A stretch of DNA of 64,000 bases from Bradyrhizobium sp. dw_411 (GCF_018449695.1 NZ_JAAVUY010000015.1:62001-126000); one strand, 5' to 3'. Numbered from the stretch's first letter, positions 53,838 to 62,157 are shown. Numbers and translations are program-made. The notes: generated by a model not told the origin, from the sequence alone.

Positions 53838-54445
53838 GTGGTTTCCTTCAGCGTGGTCGGGCCGCCGATCGGGGCTGAGAACTGACGGCCATTTTGCGGA
53901 CCGGGTTTCGGCAGGTTTCCGGAGGCGAAGCCATCCAGCACCTTGCCGAAGTTTTCCTTGGTCAGATCCTCGTAAGTATCCTTCCAGATCAGCACCATCG
54001 GCGCATTCACGCAGGCGCCAAGACACTCGACCTCTTCCCAACTGAAATCGCCATCTTTCGACAGATGAAAGGGATCGTGATGGATGCGGCTCTGACACAC
54101 CTCGATGATGTCGGCCGCGCCGCGCAACCGGCACGGCGTGGTGCCGCAGACCTGGACGTGGGCCTTCTTGCCGACCGGCTGCAACTGAAACATCGTGTAG
54201 AAGGTCGCGATCTCGAGCGCGCGGATGTAGGGCATATCCAGCAAATCCGCGACTGCACGGATGGCGGCTTCCGAAACCCAGCCGTCATGCTGTTCCTGCA
54301 CCCGCCACAGGATCGGGATCACTGCGGAGGCCTGGCGGCCCGGCGGATGCTTGGCGATCTGTTCTTTGGCCCAGGCGAGGTTTTCCGCGGAGAACGTGAA
54401 GTTCGCGGGCTGCAGTTCCTTGGGGGCGAGGCGACGGACGGACAT
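53834..54445 (-). CDS. nuoE: NADH-quinone oxidoreductase subunit E
   Basis: A 203-residue thioredoxin-like 2Fe-2S subunit (N1a). The cluster ligands are CGTTPCRLRG and ECLGACVNAP. The N-terminal helical part reads AENLAWAKEQIAKHPPGRQA. It is of ordinary length, without the long C-terminal helix-hairpin-helix tail seen in some alphaproteobacterial NuoE. Twelve bases after the FkbM-type gene. Confidence 0.96.
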   Translation of the reverse strand: MSVRRLAPKELQPANFTFSAENLAWAKEQIAKHPPGRQASAVIPILWRVQEQHDGWVSEAAIRAVADLLDMPYIRALEIATFYTMFQLQPVGKKAHVQVCGTTPCRLRGAADIIEVCQSRIHHDPFHLSKDGDFSWEEVECLGACVNAPMVLIWKDTYEDLTKENFGKVLDGFASGNLPKPGPQNGRQFSAPIGGPTTLKETT

Positions 54446-54457
54446 CTATTCAGTCTC

Positions 54458-55423
54458 TCATTGCATGCGGCGCGCGGCATTCGCATTCAGGGCATTGATC
54501 CGGTTTTGCCAGAAGGCGCTTGCGGTGCCGAACACGTTGTAGCCGACGTGGGATGAAACCTTGATGCGATCGAGGATCGAAAGCTCGGTCACTGTTTCCA
54601 GACGATTGCTGCGCGGATCGTAGACGATCAGCTTGAGCGGGGTTTGCTCCAGGATAAAGCGCGACACGGTATGGTTGGGATCATTGCCGTGCTCTTCGCA
54701 CATGACGACGCTGTCACCCTGCAGCAGGCGCGCGCCGCCCTTGATGGCTTCGATCTCGACGCCTTCGACATCGAGCTTGACGAGGTATTTTCCGTCGGCC
54801 GAAATCTTGCCGTCGTCGAGCAGATTGTCCAGCGCGAGCACCGGCACGTCTTCGCCGCGGCCACCGGCACCACCGGCAATGCTGAACGCTTCATGCTTGG
54901 TGCCGGACAGCCGCGCGGTGCCGCGCGCCGCGCCGATCGCACATCTCATCGGCTCGAAGCGATGATTGTTGATCGCAGCGTTATTCTTGAGTTTGGCAAA
55001 ATTCTGCGACGACGGTTCGATCGCAATCGCCTTGTGCGAGCCGAACGGCGCGCTGGAGACAAGCACCGACCAGTAACCGAAATTGGCGCCGCAATCGAGC
55101 AGCGTGTAGTCGACGCCGGCAGAATCGCGGAACAGCAATTCGAGCTCATCCTCATAACGAAACGAGCGATTGAGCAGCTTGCTCCAGTAACCCTCGCCAT
55201 AGGGGAATTCGAATATCGCATCGGAATTGAGTTTGATCGCGATGTTACGCTCGGGCAGCGTCTTGCGCAGCAGATTGGCGCAACCGATGTAGCCGCGATG
55301 CGAAAAGTGTGAGGAAATCTTCGAACCCGTCGACAACGCCAGCGCGGCCGTCCGCTCCCACAGGTTGGCTCCCTCAAGAGCTCCCGATGCCCGGTCAAAC
55401 TGAATGGGCGGCAGCGCGATCAC
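54458..55423 (-). CDS. FkbM family methyltransferase between nuoD and nuoE
   Basis: A 321-residue SAM-dependent methyltransferase of the FkbM type. Motif I is TLLDCGANFGYWSVLV. KAIAIEPSSQNFAKLKNNAA is the acidic-loop strand, and KYLVKLDVEGVEIEAIKGGA is the family signature with a conserved D-V-E-G. FkbM enzymes usually methylate sugar or polyketide hydroxyls. Its ATG overlaps the nuoD stop by four bases, and nuoE follows after 12 bases, so it is built into the nuo operon. Substrate unknown. Candidates are a glycan, a quinone-related molecule or a subunit of complex I; none can be chosen here. Confidence 0.88.
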   Translation of the reverse strand: MIALPPIQFDRASGALEGANLWERTAALALSTGSKISSHFSHRGYIGCANLLRKTLPERNIAIKLNSDAIFEFPYGEGYWSKLLNRSFRYEDELELLFRDSAGVDYTLLDCGANFGYWSVLVSSAPFGSHKAIAIEPSSQNFAKLKNNAAINNHRFEPMRCAIGAARGTARLSGTKHEAFSIAGGAGGRGEDVPVLALDNLLDDGKISADGKYLVKLDVEGVEIEAIKGGARLLQGDSVVMCEEHGNDPNHTVSRFILEQTPLKLIVYDPRSNRLETVTELSILDRIKVSSHVGYNVFGTASAFWQNRINALNANAARRMQ

Positions 55424-56610
55424 CGATCGACCTCTCCGAACACGATGTCGAGTGAACCGAGGATGGCGGAGACGTCAGCCAGAAGGTGCCCCCTGCAGAT
55501 GAAATCCATCGCCTGAAGATGCGCAAAGCCCGGCGCGCGGATCTTGCACTTGTAGGGCTTGTTGCTGCCGTCGGAGACCAGATACACGCCGAACTCGCCC
55601 TTCGGCGCCTCGACCGCGGCATAGACTTCGCCGGCGGGCACGTGGAAGCCTTCGGTGTAGAGCTTGAAATGATGGATCAGCGATTCCATCGAGCGCTTCA
55701 TCTGACCGCGGCGCGGCGGAAAAATCTTGTTGTCTTCGATCGCGACGGGCCCCTGCCCGTCGGCGGCGCGCAGCTTCGCGATGCACTGCTTCATGATGCG
55801 CACGGACTGGCGCATCTCTTCCATGCGGATGCAATAGCGGTCGTAGCAATCGCCATTCTTGCCGATCGGAATGTCGAAATCCATTTCGGCGTAGCACTCA
55901 TAGGGTTGCGCCTTGCGCAGATCCCAGGCCGCACCGGAGCCGCGCACCATCACGCCGGAGAATCCCCATTCCCAGGCCTGCTTCAGCGACACCACGCCGA
56001 TATCGACGTTGCGCTGCTTGAAGATGCGGTTGCCGGTGAGCAGCGTTTCGAGATCGGCGACCACGCCGAGGAACGGATCGCACCAGGCGTCGATATCGTC
56101 GATCAGCTTCGGCGGCAGGTCCTGGTGGACGCCGCCGATCCGGAAATAGGCCGCATGCATCCGCGAGCCGGACGCGCGCTCGTAAAACACCATCAGCTTT
56201 TCGCGCTCTTCAAAGCCCCACAATGGCGGGGTCAGAGCGCCGACGTCCATCGCCTGCGTGGTGACGTTGAGAAGATGCGACAGGATGCGGCCGATCTCGC
56301 AATACAAAACGCGGATCAACTGGCCACGGCGCGGCACCGCGATGCCGAGCAGCTTTTCCGCTGCCAGACAAAAAGCATGCTCCTGGTTCATCGGCGCGAC
56401 GTAGTCGAGCCGGTCGAAATACGGGATCGCCTGCAGATAGGTCTTCTGCTCGATCAACTTCTCGGTGCCGCGGTGAAGCAGTCCGATATGCGGATCGACG
56501 CGGGCCACGATCTCGCCATCGAGTTCGAGTACCAGACGCAACACGCCGTGTGCCGCCGGATGCTGCGGCCCGAAGTTAATTGTGAAATTACGCAGTGCTG
56601 CTTCGGTCAT
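55420..56610 (-). CDS. nuoD: NADH-quinone oxidoreductase subunit D
   Basis: The 49-kDa quinone-site subunit, 396 residues. NFGPQHPAAHGVLRLVLELD holds the conserved His of the quinone pocket. LIEQKTYLQAIPYFDRLDYV and the C-terminal DIVFGEVDR are typical. It is separate from nuoC, not fused as in E. coli, and overlaps the nuoC stop by four bases. Electrons pass from N2 in NuoB to quinone here. Confidence 0.97.
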   Translation of the reverse strand: MTEAALRNFTINFGPQHPAAHGVLRLVLELDGEIVARVDPHIGLLHRGTEKLIEQKTYLQAIPYFDRLDYVAPMNQEHAFCLAAEKLLGIAVPRRGQLIRVLYCEIGRILSHLLNVTTQAMDVGALTPPLWGFEEREKLMVFYERASGSRMHAAYFRIGGVHQDLPPKLIDDIDAWCDPFLGVVADLETLLTGNRIFKQRNVDIGVVSLKQAWEWGFSGVMVRGSGAAWDLRKAQPYECYAEMDFDIPIGKNGDCYDRYCIRMEEMRQSVRIMKQCIAKLRAADGQGPVAIEDNKIFPPRRGQMKRSMESLIHHFKLYTEGFHVPAGEVYAAVEAPKGEFGVYLVSDGSNKPYKCKIRAPGFAHLQAMDFICRGHLLADVSAILGSLDIVFGEVDR

Positions 56611-57221
56611 ACTTTCGGCCCTGCTTTCTCATCCCCGGGCAGCACCGGATAATCGGCACCTTCCCATGGCGAGAGAAAATCGAACTTGCGGAATTCCTGG
56701 TTGAGGCGGACGGGCTCGTAGACCACCCGCTTCTCCTGGTCGTCGTAACGCACCTCGACGAAGCCCGAGAGCGGGAAATCCTTGCGCAGCGGATGGCCGT
56801 CGAAGCCGTAATCGGTCAACAGCCGCCGCATGTCGGGATGGCCGGTGAACATCACGCCGTAGAGGTCGTAGCATTCGCGCTCGAACCAGTCGGAGCCCGG
56901 GAACACATCGATGATCGACGGCACCTGCGTGGTCTCGTCAGCCTCGGCGCGCAAACGAATGCGCTCATTCAGCGTCGGCGACAGAAAATGATAGATCACG
57001 TCGAAGCGCTTCTCGCGGCCGGGATAATCCACCGCCGTCACGTCGATGAAGCTGACAAAACGACAACCGGGGTCGTCGCGCAGGAATTTTACCACATCGA
57101 CGATCTTGCCGGCCTGCACGTTCACCGTCAGCTGGTTGAACGCAACCGAATGGCCGGTCGCGGCGCCGGCGAGCGCGCTAACAATCGTCTGCCCCAGGGC
57201 GTCGAGCCTGCCGTCGTCCAT
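56607..57221 (-). CDS. nuoC: NADH-quinone oxidoreductase subunit C
   Basis: The 30-kDa subunit, 204 residues. The signature ERECYDLYGVMFTGHPDMRR is complete, followed by LTDYGFDGHPLRKDFPLSGF. Length is normal for the free-standing form. Ten bases after nuoB; overlaps nuoD. Confidence 0.96.
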   Translation of the reverse strand: MDDGRLDALGQTIVSALAGAATGHSVAFNQLTVNVQAGKIVDVVKFLRDDPGCRFVSFIDVTAVDYPGREKRFDVIYHFLSPTLNERIRLRAEADETTQVPSIIDVFPGSDWFERECYDLYGVMFTGHPDMRRLLTDYGFDGHPLRKDFPLSGFVEVRYDDQEKRVVYEPVRLNQEFRKFDFLSPWEGADYPVLPGDEKAGPKV

Positions 57222-57231
57222 TCTAAAAACC

Positions 57232-57828
57232 TTAGCGTTCGATGGTCCCGGTGCGCCGGATCTTCTTCTGCAACAGCAGCACGCCGTACAGGAGAGCTTC
57301 CGCTGTGGGCGGACAGCCGGGCACGTAGATGTCGATGGGTACGATGCGATCGCAGCCGCGCACCACGGAATACGAATAGTGATAGTAGCCGCCGCCGTTG
57401 GCGCATGATCCCATCGAGATCACATAGCGCGGCTCGGGCATCTGGTCGTAGACTTTGCGCAGCGCCGGCGCCATCTTGTTGGTCAGCGTGCCCGCCACGA
57501 TCATCACGTCGGACTGGCGCGGGGAAGCCCGCGGCGCAAACCCGAAGCGCTCGACGTCATAGCGCGGCATCGACACCTGCATCATCTCGACCGCGCAGCA
57601 GGCCAGGCCGAACGTCATCCACATCAGCGATCCCGTGCGCGCCCAGGTGATGAGATCGTCGGTGGCGGTGACGAAGAAGCCCTTGTCGGACAACTCGTGA
57701 TTGACCTCAAGGAAGTAAGGGTCATTGGCGCCGACCGGACGGCCGGTCGAGGGGTCGATAATGCCGGTCGCGGCGGGTGCGACCGCCGGTGCGAACCCTG
57801 GCGTTGCAGCAGCGGGGCTCAATCCCAT
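57232..57828 (-). CDS. nuoB: NADH-quinone oxidoreductase subunit B
   Basis: The PSST subunit carrying cluster N2; 198 residues from the ATG at 57828. Cluster ligands: FGLACCAVEMMQ (two adjacent Cys), SMGSCANGGGYYH and DIYVPGCPPTAEAL. The first about 35 residues are Pro/Ala-rich. A further ATG at 57849 would overlap nuoA more deeply and is less likely. The four-fold Cys pattern is intact. Confidence 0.96.
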   Translation of the reverse strand: MGLSPAAATPGFAPAVAPAATGIIDPSTGRPVGANDPYFLEVNHELSDKGFFVTATDDLITWARTGSLMWMTFGLACCAVEMMQVSMPRYDVERFGFAPRASPRQSDVMIVAGTLTNKMAPALRKVYDQMPEPRYVISMGSCANGGGYYHYSYSVVRGCDRIVPIDIYVPGCPPTAEALLYGVLLLQKKIRRTGTIER

Positions 57829-58184
57829 TCGAGCGCGCCTTTCTTCCATTCATAGGCAAAGCCGACGGTAAGGACGGCAAGGAAAATCACCATCGACCAG
57901 AAGCCGGTCGCGCCGAGCTTGCCGAACGCCACCGCCCAGGGAAACAGGAAGGCGACTTCCAGGTCGAAGATGATGAAGAGGATCGCGACCAGATAGAACC
58001 GGACATCGAACTTCATGCGGGCGTCGTCGAATGCGTTGAAACCGCACTCATACGCCGACAGCTTTTCCGGATCAGGCTGCTGGTAGGCGACGATGAAGGG
58101 CGCAATCAGCAGCACCACGCCGATCAGGCCGGCAACCCCGATAAACACCACGAGCGGAAGATAATTCTGCAAGATGCCGGTCAT
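57819..58184 (-). CDS. nuoA: NADH-quinone oxidoreductase subunit A
   Basis: A 121-residue, three-helix subunit and first gene of the operon. SAYECGFNAFDDARMKFDVR contains the conserved Cys and acidic loop at the quinone channel. FYLVAILFIIFDLEVAFLFP is the second helix. The 389-base upstream region holds a candidate promoter. Confidence 0.96.
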   Translation of the reverse strand: MTGILQNYLPLVVFIGVAGLIGVVLLIAPFIVAYQQPDPEKLSAYECGFNAFDDARMKFDVRFYLVAILFIIFDLEVAFLFPWAVAFGKLGATGFWSMVIFLAVLTVGFAYEWKKGALEWD

Positions 58185-58573
58185 CGGCGGGCCTTTTTCA
58201 CTGCGGTTGGTGTCAACAGCAGATTCGCTAATTGGAATTATTCTTGAGGCTTAGCGCAGCGCAACAGAGCGCGCAAGACAAGCTATCTTGACAGTCGCGG
58301 CCGCCCCCAGACGCGACGGGAAAACTCAGAAAGCCCTGTAATACCCGGCAATACTTCGCCTCTCACTTGGCCCATCAAACCGCCTGCCAACCGGACCGAA
58401 AAGACCGGGGGGTCCGATAAGCCCGTGGGCAGTACCCGATCGGCCGGCAACGCGCGAAACACTTCAAGACCCCCCACGAAACCATTTTGCGGAACCCGCG
58501 AAACCGGGCGGAAACAAACGGGGGGTACACCTTCGGGCAACAAAGCGGCGGGAAAAGACGCCAGGAGGCTTCG
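58185..58573. other. Intergenic region between nuoA and a small membrane protein gene
   Basis: Beyond the candidate nuoA promoter at 58236-58264 I see no gene. A leftward frame of about 99 codons (58283-58582) has an arginine/proline-rich composition without helices or motifs and is judged spurious. Promoters for the two divergent genes are expected here. Confidence 0.6.
58236..58264 (-). promoter_or_regulatory. Possible nuo operon promoter
   Basis: Read leftward: TTGCGC (58259-58264), 17-base spacer, ATAATT (58236-58241), about 50 bases before the nuoA ATG. The -10 match is shifted from consensus, so support is moderate at best. Confidence 0.3.
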
Positions 58574-58768
58574 ATGAACCACTCAATTCATTCAGCGGAC
58601 CGTGCGACCCACCTGAAGATTGTGGTCGTAGCGCTTGTGGCTGGCATTCTGGTCGCCGGCTTCGGCATCGCCGCCCGTACCAGTTCGGATTACTCCCAGA
58701 CCGCCCACGTCGTTAAGGCTGGCAAGCCCGTGGCCGTAACCAGTTCGGATGCATCTATCGTTCGCTAG
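58574..58768 (+). CDS. Small single-pass membrane protein
   Basis: A 64-residue protein starting MNHSIHSADRATHLKIVVVA. An excellent AGGAGG lies eight bases before the ATG at 58574. One membrane helix (IVVVALVAGILVAGFGIAAR) is followed by a Ser/Val-rich periplasmic or outer tail with SSDYSQTAHVV. A terminator follows. The frame is open upstream to 58487, without a ribosome site. No family known to me; the strong signals suggest a well-expressed gene. Confidence 0.75.
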   Translation: MNHSIHSADRATHLKIVVVALVAGILVAGFGIAARTSSDYSQTAHVVKAGKPVAVTSSDASIVR

Positions 58769-58798
58769 ACGGCCCCCAACGTCCTGGCGAAGCGAAGT

Positions 58799-58828
58799 AA
58801 GGCCGCCCCTTCCCCCGGGGGCGGCCTT
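58799..58828 (+). terminator. Terminator after the 64-residue membrane protein
   Basis: AAGGCCGCCCC (58799-58809) pairs with GGGGCGGCCTT (58818-58828). The T-run afterwards is poor (CTGCTTT), but the GC-rich stem of 11 pairs directly after the stop codon region fits a terminator. Confidence 0.65.
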
Positions 58829-58985
58829 CTGCTTTGGCGAGCCGTTTTCTGCTGTGGCCAGGCCGGGCTCGGGCAGGCCCGCGCAAGGCCGATGCCCGCG
58901 GCCGACAAAGGGCCGGGCCACGGTCAGATCAGCGGGCTAAAATCGGAAAATGCAGCGTTTGCGGATAGTAAGCCATTGAAAACAA

Positions 58986-59062
58986 TGGCGCGAGAGACGG
59001 GACTCGAACCCGCGGCCTCCGCCGTGACAGGGCGGCGCTCTAACCAACTGAGCTACTCCCGC
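58986..59062 (-). tRNA. tRNA-Asp (GTC)
   Basis: A 77-base tRNA. Acceptor stem GCGGGAG/CTCTCGC with one G-T pair, discriminator G and an encoded CCA. The D arm holds AGCTCAGTTGGTTAGAGC. The anticodon stem surrounds the loop CTGTCAC, anticodon GTC. The T arm has GGTTCGAGTCC. The structure is complete. Confidence 0.97.
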
Positions 59063-59101
59063 GGATGTCGAAACCAGACAGTGATCCGCCTTGGGAATGA
59101 G

Positions 59102-59130
59102 GACTTAAAGGGGCGACCTAGCCAAGTCAA
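59102..59130 (-). promoter_or_regulatory. Probable tRNA-Asp promoter
   Basis: Read leftward: TTGACT (59125-59130), a 17-base spacer and TAAGTC (59102-59107), about 40 bases before the tRNA 5' end. The -35 is good, the -10 is poor. Confidence 0.4.
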
Positions 59131-59288
59131 GGTTGTTGCGAATCCCCATACAAGTCAGGCCTTTTCTTGATGTCGATGCAAAAAATGGCCTGTTTTCAGG
59201 CAAAACAGCGTAGTCACCTCAGACCCGAATCGTTTAAGGCCTGCTACGTCTACGGTTCTTAAGCCATCAACAACGAGGAGGGCCAAAT

Positions 59289-59588
59289 ATGGCGAAGAAA
59301 GCAGCGACCCCGGCGACCGTCACGCTCAAGCATCTCGCAGCGGCCATCGCCGAGGAACAAGAGTTGTCCAAGAAGCAGGCGGAAGCGATTCTCGGCGATC
59401 TGGTCACCCGGATTACCAAGCACCTGAAGAAGGGCGAGCGCATCCGCATCGTCGGTCTCGGCATCCTGCAGGTGCGCAAGCGCGCCGCCCGCATGGGCCG
59501 CAACCCCGCCACCGGCGAAGCGATCCACATCAAGGCCAGCAAGAAGGTTGCCTTCCGCGCGGCCAAGGAGTTGAAGGAAGCCGTCTGA
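59289..59588 (+). CDS. hup: HU family nucleoid protein
   Basis: A 99-residue DNA-bending protein. The helical dimerisation part contains EEQELSKKQAEAILGDLVTR. The beta arm reads GERIRIVGLGILQVRKRAAR and RMGRNPATGEAIHIKA, with the Pro at the tip that intercalates in DNA. The usual IHF/HU signature region is complete. GAGGAGGG lies seven bases before the ATG. The N terminus has four extra residues (AKKAATPATV) compared with E. coli HU. hup is commonly near lon in proteobacteria, as here. Confidence 0.95.
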   Translation: MAKKAATPATVTLKHLAAAIAEEQELSKKQAEAILGDLVTRITKHLKKGERIRIVGLGILQVRKRAARMGRNPATGEAIHIKASKKVAFRAAKELKEAV

Positions 59589-59615
59589 CAAGACCGGTTT
59601 TCCAACCCTGACTTT

Positions 59616-59657
59616 GCGTCATCCCGGCGCGGCATACGCGGCTCATCGGGATGACGC
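59616..59657. repeat. Inverted repeat downstream of the HU gene
   Basis: GCGTCATCCCG (59616-59626) pairs with CGGGATGACGC (59647-59657) around a 20-base loop that itself contains CGCGG...CCGCG-like parts. It resembles the GTCATTCCGGG repeat near 48 kb and may double as a transcript end for the HU gene, though no T-run follows. Confidence 0.55.
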
Positions 59658-59703
59658 CTCAATTACCGCTTTAGCTTTCCTGTCTTAACCCACGGTTTGG
59701 ATT

Positions 59704-60957
59704 GTGGCTTCTCTACCTGGATTCACCCACACCGTAACCGAGCGCTTCCTGCGCTACGTGGTCATCGACACCCAGTCGGACCCGGCCTCCCCGACCTGCC
59801 CATCCACCGAAAAGCAAAAAGTGCTGGGCGCCTTGCTCGCGGGCGAACTGCAGGCGATGGGGATCGGCGACGCCCATCTCGACGAACTCGGTTACGTCTA
59901 CGCGACCATTCCGGCGAATACCGACAAGCAGGTCCCGGTGATTTGCTTCTGCTCGCATATGGACACCTCGCCGGATTGCACCGGCGCCAACGTCAAACCT
60001 CAGATCGTCGGGAATTATCGTGGCGGCGACATCGTGCTGCCGGCCGACCCCACCCAAATCATCCGCGCCGCCGATCACCCCGCCCTTGGGGACCAGATCG
60101 GCAACGACATCATCACCACCGACGGCACGACGCTGCTTGGGGCCGACAACAAGGCGGGTCTCGCCGAAATCATGGATGCCGCGCATTTCCTGATCCATCG
60201 TCCCGAGATCAAGCACGGCACCATCAAGATCCTGTTCACGCCCGACGAGGAGATCGGCCGCGGTGTCGACAAGGCCGATCTGAAAAAGCTCGGCGCCGAT
60301 TTCGCCTATACGATCGACGGCGAAACCGCGGGGAATATCGAGGACGAAACCTTCTCCGCCGACGGCGCCACCATCACCATCGAGGGCGTCAGCACCCATC
60401 CCGGCTTTGCCAAGGGCAAGATGGAGCACGCGATCAAGATCGCCGCCGCTATCGTCGACCGCCTGCCCAAAAATACCTGCTCGCCCGAAACCACCGAAGG
60501 CAAGGAAGGCTTCCTGCATCCGATCGGTATTTCCGGCGCGATCGAGAAGGCTACACTCAGCTTCATCGTGCGCGATTTCACCGACGCCGGGCTGAAAGAG
60601 AAGGAAGTCCTGCTCGAAAATATCGTCAAAGAGGTGATGCAGGACTATCCGCATTCGTCCTACAGGCTGGAAATCAAGCCGCAATACCGCAACATGAAGC
60701 AGGTGATCGATCATCACCCCGAAATCATCGACAACGCGATGGAAGCAATCCGCCGCGCCGGCCTCACACCGGTAAAGACGTCGATTCGCGGCGGGACCGA
60801 CGGCTCGCGGCTGTCCTTCATGGGGCTGCCCTGCCCAAACATCTTTGCGGGCGAGCACGCGTTTCATTCGCGGCTGGAATGGGTCAGCCGGCAGGACATG
60901 GAAAAGGCCGTCCAGACCATCGTTCATCTCGCGACGATCTGGGAAGAGCGAGCCTAA
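59704..60957 (+). CDS. pepT: Peptidase T (tripeptide aminopeptidase)
   Basis: A 417-residue M20-family zinc aminopeptidase that releases the N-terminal residue of tripeptides in the cytoplasm. Metal-site blocks: FCSHMDTSPDCTGANV, GADNKAGLAEIMDAAHFL, and FTPDEEIGRGVDKADL with the catalytic Glu pair. The C-terminal SIRGGTDGSRLSFMGLPCPN supplies the last ligand region. It starts with GTG at 59704, with a weak ribosome site. PepT is more familiar from enterics and Firmicutes, so its presence next to HU is slightly unusual. Confidence 0.93.
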   Translation: MASLPGFTHTVTERFLRYVVIDTQSDPASPTCPSTEKQKVLGALLAGELQAMGIGDAHLDELGYVYATIPANTDKQVPVICFCSHMDTSPDCTGANVKPQIVGNYRGGDIVLPADPTQIIRAADHPALGDQIGNDIITTDGTTLLGADNKAGLAEIMDAAHFLIHRPEIKHGTIKILFTPDEEIGRGVDKADLKKLGADFAYTIDGETAGNIEDETFSADGATITIEGVSTHPGFAKGKMEHAIKIAAAIVDRLPKNTCSPETTEGKEGFLHPIGISGAIEKATLSFIVRDFTDAGLKEKEVLLENIVKEVMQDYPHSSYRLEIKPQYRNMKQVIDHHPEIIDNAMEAIRRAGLTPVKTSIRGGTDGSRLSFMGLPCPNIFAGEHAFHSRLEWVSRQDMEKAVQTIVHLATIWEERA

Positions 60958-60978
60958 AACAGTTGGGCCAGGACTTTC

Positions 60979-61839
60979 TCACGAAGCGCGCGCGGTCACG
61001 ATCCAGATCGATGCGGGAAGCGGCACCGTCTCGCCCTTGGCAAAGGCCGCCAGCGCCTCACGGATCGAATCCGTCGCGGCTGCACGAAGCTCCGCCGGCT
61101 GGCCTTCCAGCGCTCGGCTGGCGGGACCGATTTCGAGCGCGCCCTGCACCGCTGCATCGAGGCCGCGCCCGTTCGCGACATCGAGCGCCAGATGAAGCGG
61201 CTCCATCGCAATCCCGGTGAACCCGGCTTCGCCCAGAATGCGTTGAACACGCGCCTCGGAGGCAAATGAAAATGGCCCGGGATCTTCCGGCCCCTGCTGC
61301 GGCAGTTTCGGCACGTGTTTGTAAACCGCCTGCAGCGGCGCCATGAAAAACGGATTGTCGCGTGGCGCCCGCCAGCAGGCGAATGCCAGCCTCCCCGAGG
61401 GCCGCAATGCCTTGCGCAGGTTCGCAAACGAGCGCGACGGCTCGGCAAAGAACATCACGCCGAACCGCGAGGCCAGCAAATCGAAGCTTGCGGGATCGAA
61501 CGGATAGACCGTCGCATCCGCCAGCGCGAAATCGACCGGCAAATCCCCGGGCGCGCTTGCGCGCGCCAGGGCCAACATTGGGCCCGATACATCGATGCCT
61601 AACACATGACCTGACGGTCCGACCTCGCGCGCGAACGCGACGCTGGTGGCGCCATTGCCGCAACCGACATCAATGATCCGCTCGCCAGCCTTGGGCCTGG
61701 CGCGATCGATCAACGCGTCGGCGATCGGCTTCAGCAGGATATCCTGCGCCTGTTGCCGATCAGCCCACCGCTTGCCGCCCGGGCCGTTCCAATACGCAAT
61801 CTGGTCGGCGTTTTGCTCGTGGCCTACCGGTGTTTCCAT
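60979..61839 (-). CDS. Class I SAM-dependent methyltransferase
   Basis: A 286-residue methyltransferase. Motif I is RIIDVGCGNGATSVAFAREV, the acidic loop is VLGIDVSGPMLALARASA, and motif III/IV is FDLLASRFGVMFFAEPSRSF. The N terminus ADQIAYWNGPGGKRWADRQQ resembles UbiE/COQ5-like and arsenite-type methyltransferases that start with a Trp-rich helix. Substrate unknown. It converges with pepT (22-base gap). The start may be at 61839 or 61845. Confidence 0.88.
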   Translation of the reverse strand: METPVGHEQNADQIAYWNGPGGKRWADRQQAQDILLKPIADALIDRARPKAGERIIDVGCGNGATSVAFAREVGPSGHVLGIDVSGPMLALARASAPGDLPVDFALADATVYPFDPASFDLLASRFGVMFFAEPSRSFANLRKALRPSGRLAFACWRAPRDNPFFMAPLQAVYKHVPKLPQQGPEDPGPFSFASEARVQRILGEAGFTGIAMEPLHLALDVANGRGLDAAVQGALEIGPASRALEGQPAELRAAATDSIREALAAFAKGETVPLPASIWIVTARAS

Positions 61840-61925
61840 GGACATGGTCGCAGCTTTGATAGGCGTTCGATGTTCAGTATAGGCCGGATTAGTCCGCCTA
61901 CGTTGCTTCGCGACTTCGGCGCGAC

Positions 61926-61974
61926 AGCCTTCGCCCTGCTGGCTCGCCGAGCCGAAGCCCGCAGGGCGAAGGCT
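61926..61974. repeat. Palindrome abutting the tRNA-Val 3' end
   Basis: AGCCTTCGCCCTGC (61926-61939) and its exact complement at 61961-61974 make a 14-pair stem around a loop that itself contains GGCTC/GAGCC. It adjoins the encoded CCA of tRNA-Val. It could be a processing or termination signal for the tRNA transcript, or a dispersed repeat of a type common in Bradyrhizobium. Confidence 0.65.
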
Positions 61975-62050
61975 GGTAGGCGGCGAGAGATTCGAACTCC
62001 CGACCCTCTCGGTGTAAACGAGATGCTCTAACCAGCTGAGCTAGCCGCCC
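61974..62050 (-). tRNA. tRNA-Val (TAC)
   Basis: A 77-base tRNA. Acceptor stem GGGCGGC/GCCGCCT (one G-T pair), discriminator A and encoded CCA. D arm TAGCTCAGCTGGTTAGAGCA. Anticodon stem TCTCG/CGAGA around the loop TTTACAC, anticodon TAC, so valine. T arm GGGAGTTCGAATCTC. Complete. Confidence 0.97.
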
Positions 62051-62058
62051 TCGCCCTC

Positions 62059-62088
62059 TGTTTAGCGCCACCGCACCGTCAGGCGCAA
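62059..62088 (-). promoter_or_regulatory. Possible tRNA-Val promoter
   Basis: Read leftward: TTGCGC (62083-62088), an 18-base spacer and TAAACA (62059-62064), just upstream of the tRNA 5' end. Weak but well placed. Confidence 0.35.
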
Positions 62089-62108
62089 GCGGGGCCACCC
62101 GTCATAAA

Positions 62109-62142
62109 AAAAGCGGCGTCCCCCCGGGGGAACGCCGCTTTT
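62109..62142. terminator. Rho-independent terminator between lon and tRNA-Val
   Basis: AAAAGCGGCGT (62109-62119) pairs with ACGCCGCTTTT (62132-62142), with a C-run and G-run inside. Read leftward after lon it is followed by a seven-T run, so it terminates lon. Confidence 0.85.
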
Positions 62143-62157
62143 GTCATATTAGCTCGT

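Noticed and set aside
58283..58582. Leftward 99-codon frame upstream of nuoA
   Set aside because: No ribosome site, low-complexity composition and overlap with the promoter region.
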